Below the pieces are notes generated by a model that saw only the letters and a list, made by a program, of their open reading frames with translations, was not told the origin of the DNA and ran no database searches. A stretch of 64,000 nt of DNA from Hofstenia miamia (lineage: Eukaryota; Xenacoelomorpha; Acoela), in the NCBI GenBank assembly GCA_004352715.1, contig SCFE01000006.1, positions 160,172 to 224,171 of the forward strand. The letters are read 5' to 3'. Positions 49,894-62,420 of the stretch are shown piece by piece (positions within the stretch are counted from its first letter, which is position 1; each line of letters opens with the position of its first letter). A program made the translations under genes and the position numbers.

Positions 49894-50231
49894 TTTTTAG
49901 TTAAAGATAATTATTTTTACATGACTTCGTGGTTTTATATGCTATATTGCTTAAATATATAACGCGTGCTGCAAATATGCTGAATTATGACAAGTTATCG
50001 GTCCATATCGATTATATTTTAAATTTCTTGAGTATTTTATTGTATTTTCTATCGTTTTTCACCCTAAATTAGTGTTTACTTTGTCCGCGTATCGATATTC
50101 TACAAGTTTGCCGAATTTCGATAATTATGCAAAGTTATCGGTCTATATCCTATATTTTTTAAACTTTTTACCTATTTTATTGCATTTCTCATTGTTTTAT
50201 TTTTTCCGCGTGCACCCTAATCTATACCTTC

Positions 50232-51996
50232 GCCATTAATCTGAGCACATTATTACCAGAATATAAGTTATTTTAATATATACATAGACTAGAACGTATT
50301 TATCGTTAATTACTGTAAATTTTCAATTAAAATTTAGAAATCCGGGATGAATTAAATTACTTATTCTGTATTTAACTGATTAATTTGTAGACAACTACTA
50401 TTTTTAGGAAATATCTCATAGTTATTTATATTGTATTGTATATTTTTGTATAATACAAATTTTAAATTGAATAAAAGCGTAATAAAGATGTAAATACTTT
50501 TAGCGTGTGCAATGATAATACTAACATAACATTAGTCTTGTTTCTTCTTCATGTTTTTTTGAAATTTCTAAGTGGAATAATTGTTTTATTTAATAAATAA
50601 TTTGATTTAATTTTGGACTATATTAGACTTTATCAGCTTGACAAAATTTTCAGGTTACCTAAAACTGATGCCTATTAAGTGTTGCACTATACACTGGAAC
50701 ATGCAATATAGTATTGCAGCATCCTATTATTAAAGAAAATTACTGGAATTTAAATGCAATCCAGTAAGATCAAACGTTGCAAAATCGAAAGTAATATTAA
50801 TGCGAGTTCGTACATTTTTCTTTTCTATAATGCTGATGTATATTTAAAGTTGACAACTTTGTGTGGAAGCAAATGTTTGTCTAAGATACTGTTTTCTTTA
50901 ATGAAAATATTGAGTTATATATTTGCTACAGCAAGAATGGCTTTCTCCGGTATATGCTGATTAAAGGGCGTCTGCCTCTTAAATTTGCTGCAGGCGTCAA
51001 GACGGACAATTTTCTAAATGAAGACGGTTCAAAACGACACTTTTTTATTGCGATTGTGAACCAAATTTTAATTAGGGTAATGCTAAATTTTCTAAATGAT
51101 TTTTTCTTTATTCACTCTTAGAATGCATTCGTTAATTATTTTGAAAATCCCATTATTTCGATTGCTCCCACTATTCAAATATAATTAAAATCCAAAAAAG
51201 TCTGAAATTATAATTAATAGCACATAAATATTGCCATTTCGAGAAATCTAAAAAAGCTAATCACATTAAAATTAGCAAGAGACCAATACTGAGAATTATA
51301 ACTATATTATAAACTATATAAGTATTAGCAGCAGCTGCTTGGCATTACCCAGTATTTTCATATCTAACTACTACAGCTTTTACTTATGAAAAACTTCTAT
51401 TTTCGAGTCTCTATGTTAATATACAGTTAATAATTCTTACGAATTCTAAGTGTTGGTTACGTACCATTTTTAATGTGGTTAGTAGTTTATGTTTATAAAC
51501 TATTTTTAACTGTCAAACAGTCCCACTTTCACGGCTACTTACAATTTAAGAGAAAGTTAACTATTGAGGTCTTTTCTAAATTATGTATTCAAATATTAAA
51601 TTCGAATGTTATTTTCAGAAAATTTAGTATCGCCTTAATTTTAACCGCTTTAGGCAGGGCCATTTTTCCACGCTTTCACTGTCGCTTAAGGATCTTTCTA
51701 TTGCTTCTCATACAAGTATTTATATTGTAGAAATGATAGGTTTTGTAACATATTACAGTGAACTTTTTTGAAGGCATTTTGTATTTTATTGTAATATGTA
51801 TATTCAATTAACTGAAAATTTTAAAATTTGAATTTCAAATATTCTATTGTTTCAATTTCATTGTTTTATAACGTTATAACGTACAAAATTTACTTTTCAA
51901 CATTTCAGTTATTTTGGACTAATGTAAACTGGTTTATAAGAGCTATGTGTAGAATGTTTTTAATTTAAATGGAGTTAATATCTAAATATTTATAGA
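50232..51996. other. Upstream region of the spenito-like gene
   Basis: AT-rich, no exon recognised. A likely 3' splice site (AAATATTTATAG at about 51984-51995) directly precedes the coding exon, implying a 5' UTR intron and an upstream promoter within this stretch. Confidence 0.4.
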
Positions 51997-53976
51997 ATGC
52001 GAAGAGGTTTTCGTTATCGCAATGATGACAGTATGTCTCGCCCTCGTTATGAGAGAAGAGAGCGAGTACCAACCCACTATATCAAACGACGTCATAGTCC
52101 TGGAATGATAGTACAACGTCGAAGATCGCCACAGTTCATGAGGAGGTCGCCCATTCATCGACATTCGCCTATTCGCCATCGTGGTTATGAAATGAGTCCT
52201 TCTCCTCCAGTTTCACTCGTAGATGATGAGGACGATTTACCTACTTTTCGTTCAGTAGTTGTGCGCGGTATTCCGCACCATTTACATGATATTGACGTTA
52301 AAGAAGATCTTTATCGTGTTTTCAGATCCTTTTCAAATATTTCTGTAAAATTAAATATTGTTATGGATGACAGACATGCATTTATCAATTTTTGTAGTCC
52401 ACAAGAGGCCGCTATTGCACTGCGCGATTTTCCAGTTTTACGTTTATTTGGCAGATCTTTAATAGTTCACCCCGTGTTAAATTCGTCATATCCTCATAAA
52501 ACCCATCGTTTTGAGCATAATCGCAGTGAGCAGCAGCATCATCATCATCATCATCGAAGGAACAGTTTAGTTGAAAGAAGAGGAATGTCTGATTTTTCTG
52601 TCGAAGAAAACCCTGAATGTCGTGTACTATTTGTTGGAAATTTAGATGATGATGTCTCTGCTGTTGAATTAAAAAAACTTTTCAGTCGATATGCTCCTGT
52701 GCTTGATGTTGATATAAAATTTCCACGTGATAGTTTTCCTTTCGCATTTGTTAAATTTGCAAATCCCGATGATGCAAACATTGCAAGAGAAGCATTACAT
52801 GGAAAACCTTTTTTCAGCAATAGCTTACGCATTGGATATGGGAAATCTAAACCAACACCTTGTCTTTGGGTTGGAAATTTAAATAGAAATACTTCTCTTG
52901 GTTTATTAGAGGAAGAATTTGATAGATTTGGAGTTATTAAAAAAATTGATTATTTAAAAGGAAGTACGTTTGCCTACATTTTGTTTAGCAATTCTGATGC
53001 AGCCTGTGCTGCTTTTAGTTCTATGAATGGTAGATCTTTAAGATCTGGTGATCGTCGTCTTCGTTTGGATTTTACAGATTATGAATTAACATTAAATATG
53101 ATGCAACGGAGAGGGCCTTCTCGCGGATTAGATAGGCAATTGACTCCGGAGTATGAAGCAGTTTTCGATCGCCCTCTGCATCGACGACAATTTAGAGGAG
53201 AGCATTTAAGTGAAGCTCGCGCGTTCCGACAAAATTTGCTTTCTCGTATTGGAACAAGAGTTAAACGTGGAATGCCCAATCGTCGTGGGATTGGTCACTT
53301 ACATCATTCACGAGTTGTTAGTGATAGGCGCAGCCCAATTGGTTCTAGTACAATTCGCAGAACTCCTGCATTGTCTAGAAAGGAACATAAACGATTATCA
53401 CCCGAAACATCTACTGCTAACAGTTCAATTAATGTTCATGGTTCAATACGTTCTTTGGAGGATATTCCTAAAACAAATCCTTCTAAATGGAAAGGTTTTC
53501 TTGTTTTAAAAAATAGTGCTTTTGTGTCTAATTTTACTGTTATTGATGGTAATCCTAAAGTGTGCGAGTCTTTATTATATGATATAAATTCTCAAGAAAC
53601 AGCTTCCTCTTTGCGGATTACGCAACGTTTGCGTCTTGATCCTGGAAAACTAAACGAAGTGAATCGACGTATAAATAATTCGGGTTATGATGGTTATTGT
53701 ATATTACTTGCTACTCATGTAAATTTAGCCAACAATATGAGCGCACCTACTGGTACACATGTGCGTCACTTAAAGCATTTAGTTCTTTATTTAAAAAATA
53801 AAGAAGCAGCTGGTGTTACAGGACTTCCTGTTGGAGCTAAAGATAATCAAGGCGTACTACATGCATTTCCACCATGTGAATTTTCTAATAAATTTCTGTC
53901 TAAGGTATTACCAGATCCTACTGCAGATTCTAATGAAGAATATTTGTTAATGGTTCTTGTGAGTGGAGGAACTTAA
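51997..53976 (+). CDS. Spenito/RBM15-like RNA-binding protein, complete coding exon
   Basis: 659 residues. A basic Arg/Ser-Pro-rich N-terminus (1-80) is followed by RRM1 (about 84-162), a His/Arg linker with six His (181-186), RRM2 (about 207-283, RNP2 VLFVGNL, RNP1 FAFVKF), RRM3 (about 287-363, RNP2 CLWVGNL, RNP1 FAYILF), an Arg-rich linker, and a C-terminal SPOC domain (about 490-657: WKGFLVLKNSAF, then HVRHLKHLVLYLKNKEAAGV, then FPPCEFSNKFL). Three RRMs plus SPOC in a compact protein separate RBM15/Nito from the much larger Spen/SHARP. The family works in the nucleus as an adaptor of the m6A methyltransferase complex, and in splicing and signalling repression. The start is chosen at the first Met, immediately after a probable acceptor. 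A single uninterrupted exon, with no sign of decay. Confidence 0.92.
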   Translation: MRRGFRYRNDDSMSRPRYERRERVPTHYIKRRHSPGMIVQRRRSPQFMRRSPIHRHSPIRHRGYEMSPSPPVSLVDDEDDLPTFRSVVVRGIPHHLHDIDVKEDLYRVFRSFSNISVKLNIVMDDRHAFINFCSPQEAAIALRDFPVLRLFGRSLIVHPVLNSSYPHKTHRFEHNRSEQQHHHHHHRRNSLVERRGMSDFSVEENPECRVLFVGNLDDDVSAVELKKLFSRYAPVLDVDIKFPRDSFPFAFVKFANPDDANIAREALHGKPFFSNSLRIGYGKSKPTPCLWVGNLNRNTSLGLLEEEFDRFGVIKKIDYLKGSTFAYILFSNSDAACAAFSSMNGRSLRSGDRRLRLDFTDYELTLNMMQRRGPSRGLDRQLTPEYEAVFDRPLHRRQFRGEHLSEARAFRQNLLSRIGTRVKRGMPNRRGIGHLHHSRVVSDRRSPIGSSTIRRTPALSRKEHKRLSPETSTANSSINVHGSIRSLEDIPKTNPSKWKGFLVLKNSAFVSNFTVIDGNPKVCESLLYDINSQETASSLRITQRLRLDPGKLNEVNRRINNSGYDGYCILLATHVNLANNMSAPTGTHVRHLKHLVLYLKNKEAAGVTGLPVGAKDNQGVLHAFPPCEFSNKFLSKVLPDPTADSNEEYLLMVLVSGGT

Positions 53977-56800
53977 TTTTAATGTGTGTCGTGTGCTGTT
54001 TGTGCACAATTATACTCTTATTTGTTTCAGATATTTTTACTGAAATTACATTTGTTTAATGTTTATGATTGAATGTATGAACTCCAAATAGTTATAAGAA
54101 GTTCTTTCAATCTACTCTTCAAGAAATATCACCAATGGTTTGCGTGTTAAGTAAGTTTTAAAAGTTATTTTGCATTCTTCTTACATCTAAAGTGAACATC
54201 AACGTTCTAATTGAACATGTGTATTTTAAACTTCTCATAGATGAATTGTTCGAATGGTTATTTGGGATTTCTAAGTTTAATTTTATAAAATCAGGTTCAT
54301 TTGACTTGTATGAAATAGTGTAGCATAAAGTTTAAAATTCCTTTCAAACACTGATAAGTATTGACTAAAAACATCCTTTAAAATTCATCTAGTCTTTTAA
54401 ATAACTTAAACATTAAATAGCAAAATTTTGAAAATACTTGAATCTTTCTCGTGTGTTGGTTGTTTTATGTAGTTTTTCACTAGTTTGGAAGATTTGTTCT
54501 CACTCTTACAGTTTGGAAGCCTTCAAATCTTATGTCGTTACTTCTCTATCCTTCGATGTATTCCTGGAATTCAGAAGATTTGCATGCAAATACATGTGTT
54601 AGTTTTGTAGCAATTGCAAATTTTTGTAAAGATCCTGGATTCTTCAACTTGTAACAAAGTAGGTTTTTCGCAAACAAATTATGCATTATTCATTTACTGA
54701 CAGTGCTCTTTTACATGTGCAAATATTGATTTTATAAAGCCAATTTCAGTTATTTTTATATTAATATCGTATATGCATTTTGTATATTTTGTTTAACTTC
54801 ATCTAAATCGCAGAGTACTCTTCTTTTCGATGCTCCAAATTAAAGTTTGTTTATAAAAAGCTTTGCAATGTTAAAATTGCAATTTCTTCACATCCAGATG
54901 TGTGCTTCAGATTAATTTTTCTTGTTAAATTTATTTCATGTCTAATTTTGATTGAATTGTATAAAATTAATTTTTAATTGCTTCGAAGTGCTATATTCCT
55001 ACAGTAAATTTCAAAAATATGTTAAAATTAATTCATTATATTGATTATATTTTCTATATACAATAATTAAACAGTGTCGTTCATATTATGTATATTAATG
55101 TTGGAGCATGGTTTATCTGGAAATATGTTCTATACCTGTTGAAAAGAAATATTAACATACACTTGTCTAGCACAAATTATTGAAATCATTGTCCAGTTTA
55201 GGGCAATCTTCACATCAAGATCAGATTTTGCTACTATTAATTTTATTGAATCTCAACAATACAAAGTAAACCAAAGAAATGTTTCATTTCTTTGTTCATG
55301 CCATTTATTTATTTCATTACTGTCACAATTGTCAACTTAATACGATTTTCCATTTGCGTATACCGAATTTTCTACACTTGGTATCAATTTGCGCATATAA
55401 ATTAATTATATGATGTGCTAGGCGGCGATTTTGAAGTTTGTTTGATGGTTATGACAAATTAAAATGTGCCATATGTAAGTGATTTTTCCATTGAAAAATT
55501 TCTTTTAGGGTTGCATTTTTAGACTATATTTCAAATTTCGATTTTGAATTTATTTTTAATGGAGTAGATTTTAATGTATTTCTAATCTTTAATTTTCTAA
55601 TTATATTTTTAAATGGTCTCATTTAAAAAAACCGAATCATTATTTCTATCATGAATACTTTTATTCTACATTGCTTTTCTATGCATATATCTGCAATTGT
55701 GTATGTTCGCCTTTTTGTTTTTGTGCCCAGAGAAAAATTTTTTGTGTGGTTTATCTATTTATTAAGTCTTTAGCCATGCTTACAGCTGTAGAGTTTTAGC
55801 TGCAAAACTAATGGGTTGCAGTGTAATTGCAAACCAGGCAAATTTCATTAAAAAATTGTCTTTAAAGATATTGGCCTGGAATGAAATGCTAGAACTGGCG
55901 TCTCACAATTACGTTTTCTGCCCACGAGGGGACTATCTGTAATTAATTCAGTACGCACGGTCCAAGGGTGGAGATGGATTATATAAATCTATGCGGATTT
56001 ACAATTTGTTCTCTATTTTTTTAGTTTTATTGATGTAAATTCCAGTGGCAATAATTGCCAGTAATTGTTTCTAAGCTACGCCAAATATATCATTGTATTA
56101 AGCTGCTTTTGTGTTTCGGCTATTGCTATTTGGCAGATGTCTATCGCTGATTTCTTTGCCAACTTTTGTATTTTTTGATTTTTAAGTTTGAATTTTGAAA
56201 CTAAATGTTTATATAGTTTAATAATGTTGTTGTTAAACACATAATGTATGCTTTTTGACACGCCTGATATATTTCTTCTTTGTGCGAGCATTCATATCAG
56301 TTGCAACCGGCTGGGTTTATAAAATGTTCAGTTTGGTTTCAGCTTGTGATATCTGTTTTGCACACTGCTTAAACGGTTCGAAAATTTTCAAATTGGGAAA
56401 TTACGTCATTGTATTTATATAAAAATGCGCCAAATGCAATATTGACACTAAGAAAATTCCCGAAATTTCTTGTTTTCCCGTTTATGGTCGAAGCAATGTA
56501 AATGGAAAATAATTTTTTGTGCTGTTTTTTCGATTTGAAACTGATTAAGTTATTTGCTTAAAATGGTTTCGGTTTGGTTTAAATTTTAAGTTGTTCGGTT
56601 TGGTTCTGTTTTTGAAAATTTTGACAGTTTGTAATTTAGATTCATAAGAGGACACAAAAGTATGAATTCGATCGTTGCGTGATTTTGTGAGCTTACATGA
56701 CATTCAGTGCTTTTTGACAGTTAATGACCAAGTCAATTGGATCGATGTTTTTTGGATCCAGATCCCCGGAAATATTATAAATCGTTCCATGGGTTTTAAA
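53977..56800. other. 3' flank of the spenito-like gene
   Basis: Probably a long 3' UTR at first; no clear single poly(A) signal could be chosen. No further gene seen. Confidence 0.4.
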
Positions 56801-56816
56801 CCCATTCAGGCTCGCT

Positions 56817-57056
56817 GACGGCTATAGCCGTCATGTTGAATTTGCACAAAATTCACAAACTCTCAAAAATCACTGAGCACCAGCATATATTTCTCTAATA
56901 GAAAGTGCTTTGAACAATAATAGCAAGTCCAAAACAGTCATACATTTGCTAAAAAGGAGCATTTCTTATTTACTCCTATGTAATAACATATAGCAATGAC
57001 GGCTCTTCACGTACCTTGCTTCTTTTTCACTTTTAAATTTCGACGGCTATAGCCGT
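56817..57056. repeat. Pair of GACGGCTATAGCCGTC palindromes
   Basis: A perfect 16-bp palindrome at 56817-56832 and a 15/16 copy at 57042-57056, 210 bp apart, with AGGCTCGC before the first and AAGGCGAGC after the second in inverted sense. It may be the two ends of a small MITE. Confidence 0.5.
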
Positions 57057-57059
57057 TCG

Positions 57060-58910
57060 TGCTAATTGGACCAGCATGAAAAGCTAAGGCGAGCGTGTGG
57101 TAAAGCAAAGTAATTTCATTTTAACAGAGAGAAGAGTACAATAAGAAATACAGCAAAAATGAGTAGGTGCTATTCCGTACCAGACTTGTCAACAAGCCGA
57201 GCTTGAGCACTGCATTGGATATGCAACACGCCTTTAAGCCAAACAAATTTATATTTTTGCTTTTTAATTTGTTTATGCAGATTTTCCTTTTTTCATTCAA
57301 TACTTTTTTATAATCCTATTTTAAAATATTTATTAAATAATAGGAAGAGCTATGTAAAAATTCTGAGGGCGCGCAATAGTTTTTTAAAAAATATCGAGCT
57401 AAAATACTCAAAAGTAAAACGAGTCGAGCTTAAAAATTTCGACTCGTTGATAAGTCTGTTCGTACCAACTCTAATATTGGCGGTATTTTCAATAGTAAAT
57501 TGCATAAATGTGATAAAAAGTAAGAACTACAACTTTTCGAACAAAAATAATTTACTGTATAATGCGCTGTTTAAGGGGGATACACAGTCCAACTTGTGTA
57601 TTAAACTTATTTGCTGTGTAAACAACTAACCGTAGTTTGGAAGGTCGTTGAGGCAATACGCGGTCCAACTTGTGTTTCTAATTTGCAGATGTAATGCGAA
57701 TTCAACTAGAATCTGAGTAAATACTTTAAGTAAAAGTTGTGTTATATTCTACTATCAAGGCTATTATCCAGAGCCTTGTCTACTATGGGCAACAAACGGA
57801 AAAATCTTGCGAATTTAAAAAAAGATTTGACAATTTCATCAACAGCCCATGCAAATCAATCTAAACAGTGGCTGGTATAGAATTTATAATGTGTTAAAAA
57901 ATAAAGTGAAATGAATACTACTAAATGTATACATAAAACTTGTTATACCTATTCGTCCTACATATATGCGTTTTTGAAAAAGGAGCTTCTCCAAAACAAC
58001 AAAGGAACTATTTATAAATGCAGCCATGTTCTTCTTCAACGTAATTATAATGCATGCAGCAGCAACATCGTAAGCTTTACCCACTGATTTGCGTAAACAA
58101 ATAGTTAATTGATTTTATTAAATGCGTGATAGCGGGAAAAGGTGTGACACACTTGTTTGAAGGGGTATACACTGTCAATTCTAATTACACTCACACAAGT
58201 TGGACAACTTGGATTACAAGCATAATCACGGTGAAATGTTGAGAAGAATTATAGAAAACATGTTGCAACTCTTTCCATTAGATTCTAATTTATGGATATT
58301 GCATAGAGATAAGTTATATGTAAATACAATACACAATTTTGTGATAAAATAATTGTATAAATATTGTTTTAGGGGTCAAAAGTGGCTACAATCTGAAAAT
58401 GATGCCTTGTATTATTAATGTAAGCTTTATTTTTAAGCAACATTTCCTCAAATCATTATTTAAGACAATACGTTAAATTTACCCTAGTCTACAAAAGGTA
58501 AACATTATAAAATAAAATATTTAAAAATCACCAAACTTGCAATTTTTAAAGAGAGAAAATAAATGTGCATGTATATAAAATGTAGTAAATTATAACAAAA
58601 ATTAAATAGTTGTAAGTTTAATTTATGAATATAGTCTTCTTTGGTGTTCAAACTTAAGATAGAATTGAAGAATGAATATCCAAATAATTCCAAAGATTGG
58701 CATATCAAGAAATCATTAGAAGACTTTTTAATTAAGCAAAAAAATAAAAACTAATTATGAACATTGTCTTAAGATTGAATATAGAGGACTTCACACTGAA
58801 AACATGGTAACAAACTAGAAAAATATCAATAATTAAAGAAGAAATATTAGATTTATATATGGCAATGAGAAACTAAGAACTAAATTCAAATTAAAATCAA
58901 CAACCGAAGA
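57060..58910. other. Non-coding stretch with weak inverted motifs
   Basis: The phrase TCCAACTTGTGT appears at about 57588 and 57672 and inverted (CACACAAGTTGGA) near 58193, suggesting a degraded inverted-repeat element of about 0.6 kb. No exon supported. Confidence 0.35.
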
Positions 58911-58918
58911 AGGCAATA

Positions 58919-59070
58919 AATCTTATAAAATGTTACTGTGGTAAAAATTATATTGGTTTTTCTAGTAGGCAGCTATCAAGAAGAATTAAGGAACATGAGT
59001 CCAATTCTTGTATATCTAATTTAATTAAATGCGGCCTAAAATCTGAAACAGAAATATTACACCAGCCGTC
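58919..59070 (+). pseudogene. GIY-YIG endonuclease fragment, Penelope type
   Basis: The plus frame reads NLIKCYCGKNYIGFSSRQLS, then RRIKEHESNSCISNLIKCGL, the Penelope-style GIY-YIG core (C.CGxxYIGxSSRxLxxRIxEH). A shifted frame just downstream (VLDIITREIIKL) resembles its C-terminal helix. Detached from any RT. Confidence 0.6.
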
Positions 59071-59329
59071 AAGATCAAGTTCTTGACATCATAACCCGAG
59101 AAATAATCAAATTATAGTCGAATATGAAGAACGAATATCCAAGTAATTTTATTAACAAATTTATTAAAGAAACAATGGATGAAATATTGAACAAGACAGG
59201 AAAATATTCGATTAATATAAGATTAATCAATTATGAAGAATAAATTATATAGAAGAAAATGTAAGATTTGTTTATACAATTCGAAAGTTGTCAAAACCTA
59301 GAATTAATATCAATGACAAAGATATCTGA

Positions 59330-59477
59330 TAAGTCCAATGTTATCTATAAATTCAATTGCACCTGTGGTGAGGACTCTACTGGATATAGCAGCAGACAAC
59401 TAAGCAAAAGAATGAAACACGAAATTAAGTCAATAATGGCAGAACATCTAAGAAAATGTGGATTAAATGACAAATAG
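59330..59477 (+). pseudogene. Second GIY-YIG fragment
   Basis: Reads NVIYKFNCTCGEDSTGYSSR, then QLSKRMKHEI and HLRKCGLNDK before a stop. Similar to the fragment 400 bp upstream, but the YIG is changed to STG, so the catalytic Tyr region is lost. Confidence 0.55.
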
Positions 59478-59929
59478 TGTGGTTTGGCATGTAATGGATT
59501 TTGTTTCGTAGGGTTTCTTTGCTAAAATTATTTTGTTTGTTTTATTGATATATGATAAATATGAAAAATAAATGGGGTTTAATATTTTCAACCCCTGTAC
59601 AGAGGATTATCTAAATTCAAACAAGCCTGTGAAAACCCTGAAGTCCATTTTTTGCATATTTTCACTCATGTTTAACAACAACATATATTTAAGTTCTCAT
59701 GTACACATACATGTATTAAGTTTACAAACTTATTAAGAACATAAATAATGCAACTTTCTTCATATGAGCTTAGTTATGTCAGTAAATGTTTGTTTCCTGG
59801 TTAAGTTTATAAATTACATATAGCTGAATAAATATTTTTACTTATTGTTCTTGAGTAGCACATCTTATTCTATTAGTCAGATAATTGATACTTTGTTGTG
59901 TAATCATGTTTTTCAACTTCTTAAATATT

Positions 59930-61940
59930 GTAAATTTTTTTTCACTTGTATTGTAATACAGTTTGTTCAATAGTGATTGAATAATTTAGCAATCCGTTCT
60001 TCATTACTTTTTTATTATACTTAGTTTTACCAAATGTAATTGTTCTTTGATTTAAATGATTAGAAATGTTCGATTTTCTTTTCCAAAATATCGACAAACA
60101 TCTAATATTTTGAAGAGCTTCTAATGATCTTAGATGATATTTACACATTATTTTTTTATTTTTGTTGCTAATTATGTTTATTCCCCATTTAAATACTTTC
60201 TCTAATTTCGATTTTGCCTTTTTATTTAAGTTCGTTAATAAACAAGATGAGTACAAGAAATGGGATAAAACAAGTGATCGTGTTGGTATAAGCTTTCCAA
60301 TTTTTTGAATTGATATACCATACGCCATTTTCTTTATGATGTTGTTTGCGCCATTTTCTTTATGATGTTGTTTGCCTCGTCTTCAAAATTCAATTTATTC
60401 TCAATTACTACTCCCAAATATTTCATTTTTGGTGATTCCTGAATGATGTTACATTTCTTAATACTTTCTAATGTTGATTCATTTCTTCTATTCTTAATTA
60501 CCGTAAACTTTTTTCAATATTTATTTTTAACAAATTATTATTAAAGAATGATTGCAATTTTTCAACATTTTCCTGTAAATTTAAAATATCATTGCAATAA
60601 ATAAGAGTATCATCTGCAAATTGTACATGATTACTATTAATGTGCTGATCCATATCATTTACATAAAATTTAAATAGTAATGGACCTTGTGGTACTCCAT
60701 TGTTTATTTCTAATGAATTTAGATATTGCTTCTTTGAGTTTTACTTCTTTGAGTTTTACATACTGATATCTATTACTTACATATCTATTTAATAATTCTA
60801 TTAATGAATCACTAAAATTATAAATCTGCTTTAAATTTTCCAATAGAATAGAATGGTTTATTGAATTAAATGCCTTTAAAATATCTAATGATGCTATATA
60901 TTTTTTTCATTCCTATCTAATTTTGATCTCCAGTCTTCAACAGCATAAAATAAGGCATCATTTGTAGAGGTATCTTTTTGAAATCCAAACTGATGTGATG
61001 CTAATTCATTTTGTTCCACATATAGGTTAATTTGGTTGAATAACAATTTTTCAAATATTTTATTAATTATTGTTAATACTGAAATTGGTCGGTAATTTTC
61101 TGCAAGATCTTTTCTTCCCTTTTTATATATTGGTGTAACTTTAGCAATTTTTAAGTAATCAGGGTAAGTTGATTCTGCCAAGCATTGATTAAATAAGTCA
61201 CACAAAGGTCTCAATAAAATACACAAGGCACCTTTCAATAACCAAGAAGGAAATTCACAATGACCTTTCGCTTTGTTCCAATTAATTTTCTTTGTTTATT
61301 TGTAAAATTCTACTAATGTAATAAATCTTAGTTTATAGGGATTATCATGTTTTTTAATATTGCGATGCTTATGATATAAATGTTTAAACTTTGTATTTAG
61401 GTTGTCATTCATTCCTGGTTTCACAAATCTTTCATTTAAAATTTCTTTGTCATTTGTAATATATTCACCATTATCATTTATTATATAAGGAATTTCATTT
61501 TCTTCTTTAAAATTTAAAAAATTCGAAATAAATGACCACTTTTGTTTAATAGATTTTTTTTCATTAAAAGATTTTTGTAAACAAACTTGTAGATCAAAAT
61601 TCCTTTTTTGAGGCTTTATTTCTTAATGTTTTATAATGATCATAGTTGGCTTTCGATCTGTTTTGACAAAAAATTGCATATGCCTTATGCTTTTTTCTAA
61701 TGCATTCTTTCGTTTCTTTAGATATCCATATCTTCCACGTTTTGTTACTATTCTTTACGTTGTGTTTTTGAATCTTTATAATAGGACAAAGCTTATGATA
61801 AATACTTGTTAAATTATCAATTATAAATATCATTTTTTGGTCCACTGTTATGCCAAAGCTATAATCATTCCAATTTAAGTTGATTAATTCCTTCAAATTC
61901 AACATACAAATGTATTGCTTTGGTCTTATTATCATATTGA
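59930..61940 (-). pseudogene. LINE (non-LTR retrotransposon) ORF2 relic
   Basis: Read minus: EN-RT linker (61935-61594, TWKIWISKETKECIRKKHKA); a broken stretch; the RT start (61238-60894) with AKVTPIYKKGRKDLAENYRP and PISVLTIINKIFEKLL; then NGVPQGPLLFKFYVNDMDQH near 60700, the catalytic QFADDTLIYCND near 60600-60632, and a C-terminal thumb/tail (60328-59942). Numerous frameshifts and stops, and the endonuclease is missing, so it is 5' truncated and dead. Jockey/CR1-like by motif style; clade uncertain. It is in opposite orientation to the Penelope scraps next to it. Confidence 0.75.
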
Positions 61941-61944
61941 TTGT

Positions 61945-62420
61945 GTTTGATGATGTTGACTACAACTACAATGTACATATTTGGCATTTTATATTTTACC
62001 GGATGTGGATATCATAAGCTTCCGGTAGAGATGATGTTAAGCCTCATAGCTGAATTTAGATTTCATGATTTAAATTTTAACTGCATCATAATCTGATAAC
62101 ATTGAAAATGATCATTACACAAACCTGAATTATAGATGTGTCCATATTATATCTTAAACTGACACAATACAAAGTTAAAAACAAACGTTATTTTAGCAAA
62201 AACACGATTACTTATTGTATCGGAATGTATTTAACATATTTAAAGATACATTATAAACCTTATGAATTTTTCACATCATATCAAGAATTGAACATGTACA
62301 AAAACTAAGTCTCTTCAGAGCACATAACATCAACTTAAACATTATTGTATAAAGCCAAATTCGCAATATATATAAATCCATGTTTTCTCAATGATTAAAA
62401 GCAGAGTGTGTTATTCATCA
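61945..62420. other. Spacer between LINE relic and the right-edge gene family
   Basis: AT-rich, nothing recognised. Confidence 0.5.

Larger units (their letters stand above)
47654..50231. mobile_element. Foldback-type element with ACGCG-rich subrepeats
   Basis: The outer ends are inverted: GAAGGTATA then GGGTGCACGCGGA at the left (from 47654), mirrored at the right (to 50231). Inside are several copies of a ~365-bp unit: one in minus sense (48216-48582), two in plus sense (about 49325-49675 and 49676-50100, the latter with an 87-bp N gap). There is also a pair of opposed 267/301-bp CAGGG-ended repeats (47865-48131, 48665-48965) and matched arms around the central unit (48132-48215 versus 48583-48664). 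No coding capacity, so non-autonomous. Confidence 0.75.

Noticed and set aside
52551-53509. Open frames on the opposite strand or other frames within the spenito-like gene
   Set aside because: They overlap conserved RRM coding sequence and show no domain of their own.
59268-59329. Start codon of the GIY-YIG open frame at 59268 as a real small gene
   Set aside because: Only the part from 59330 resembles the endonuclease; the upstream codons look like random AT-rich sequence fused to a transposon scrap.
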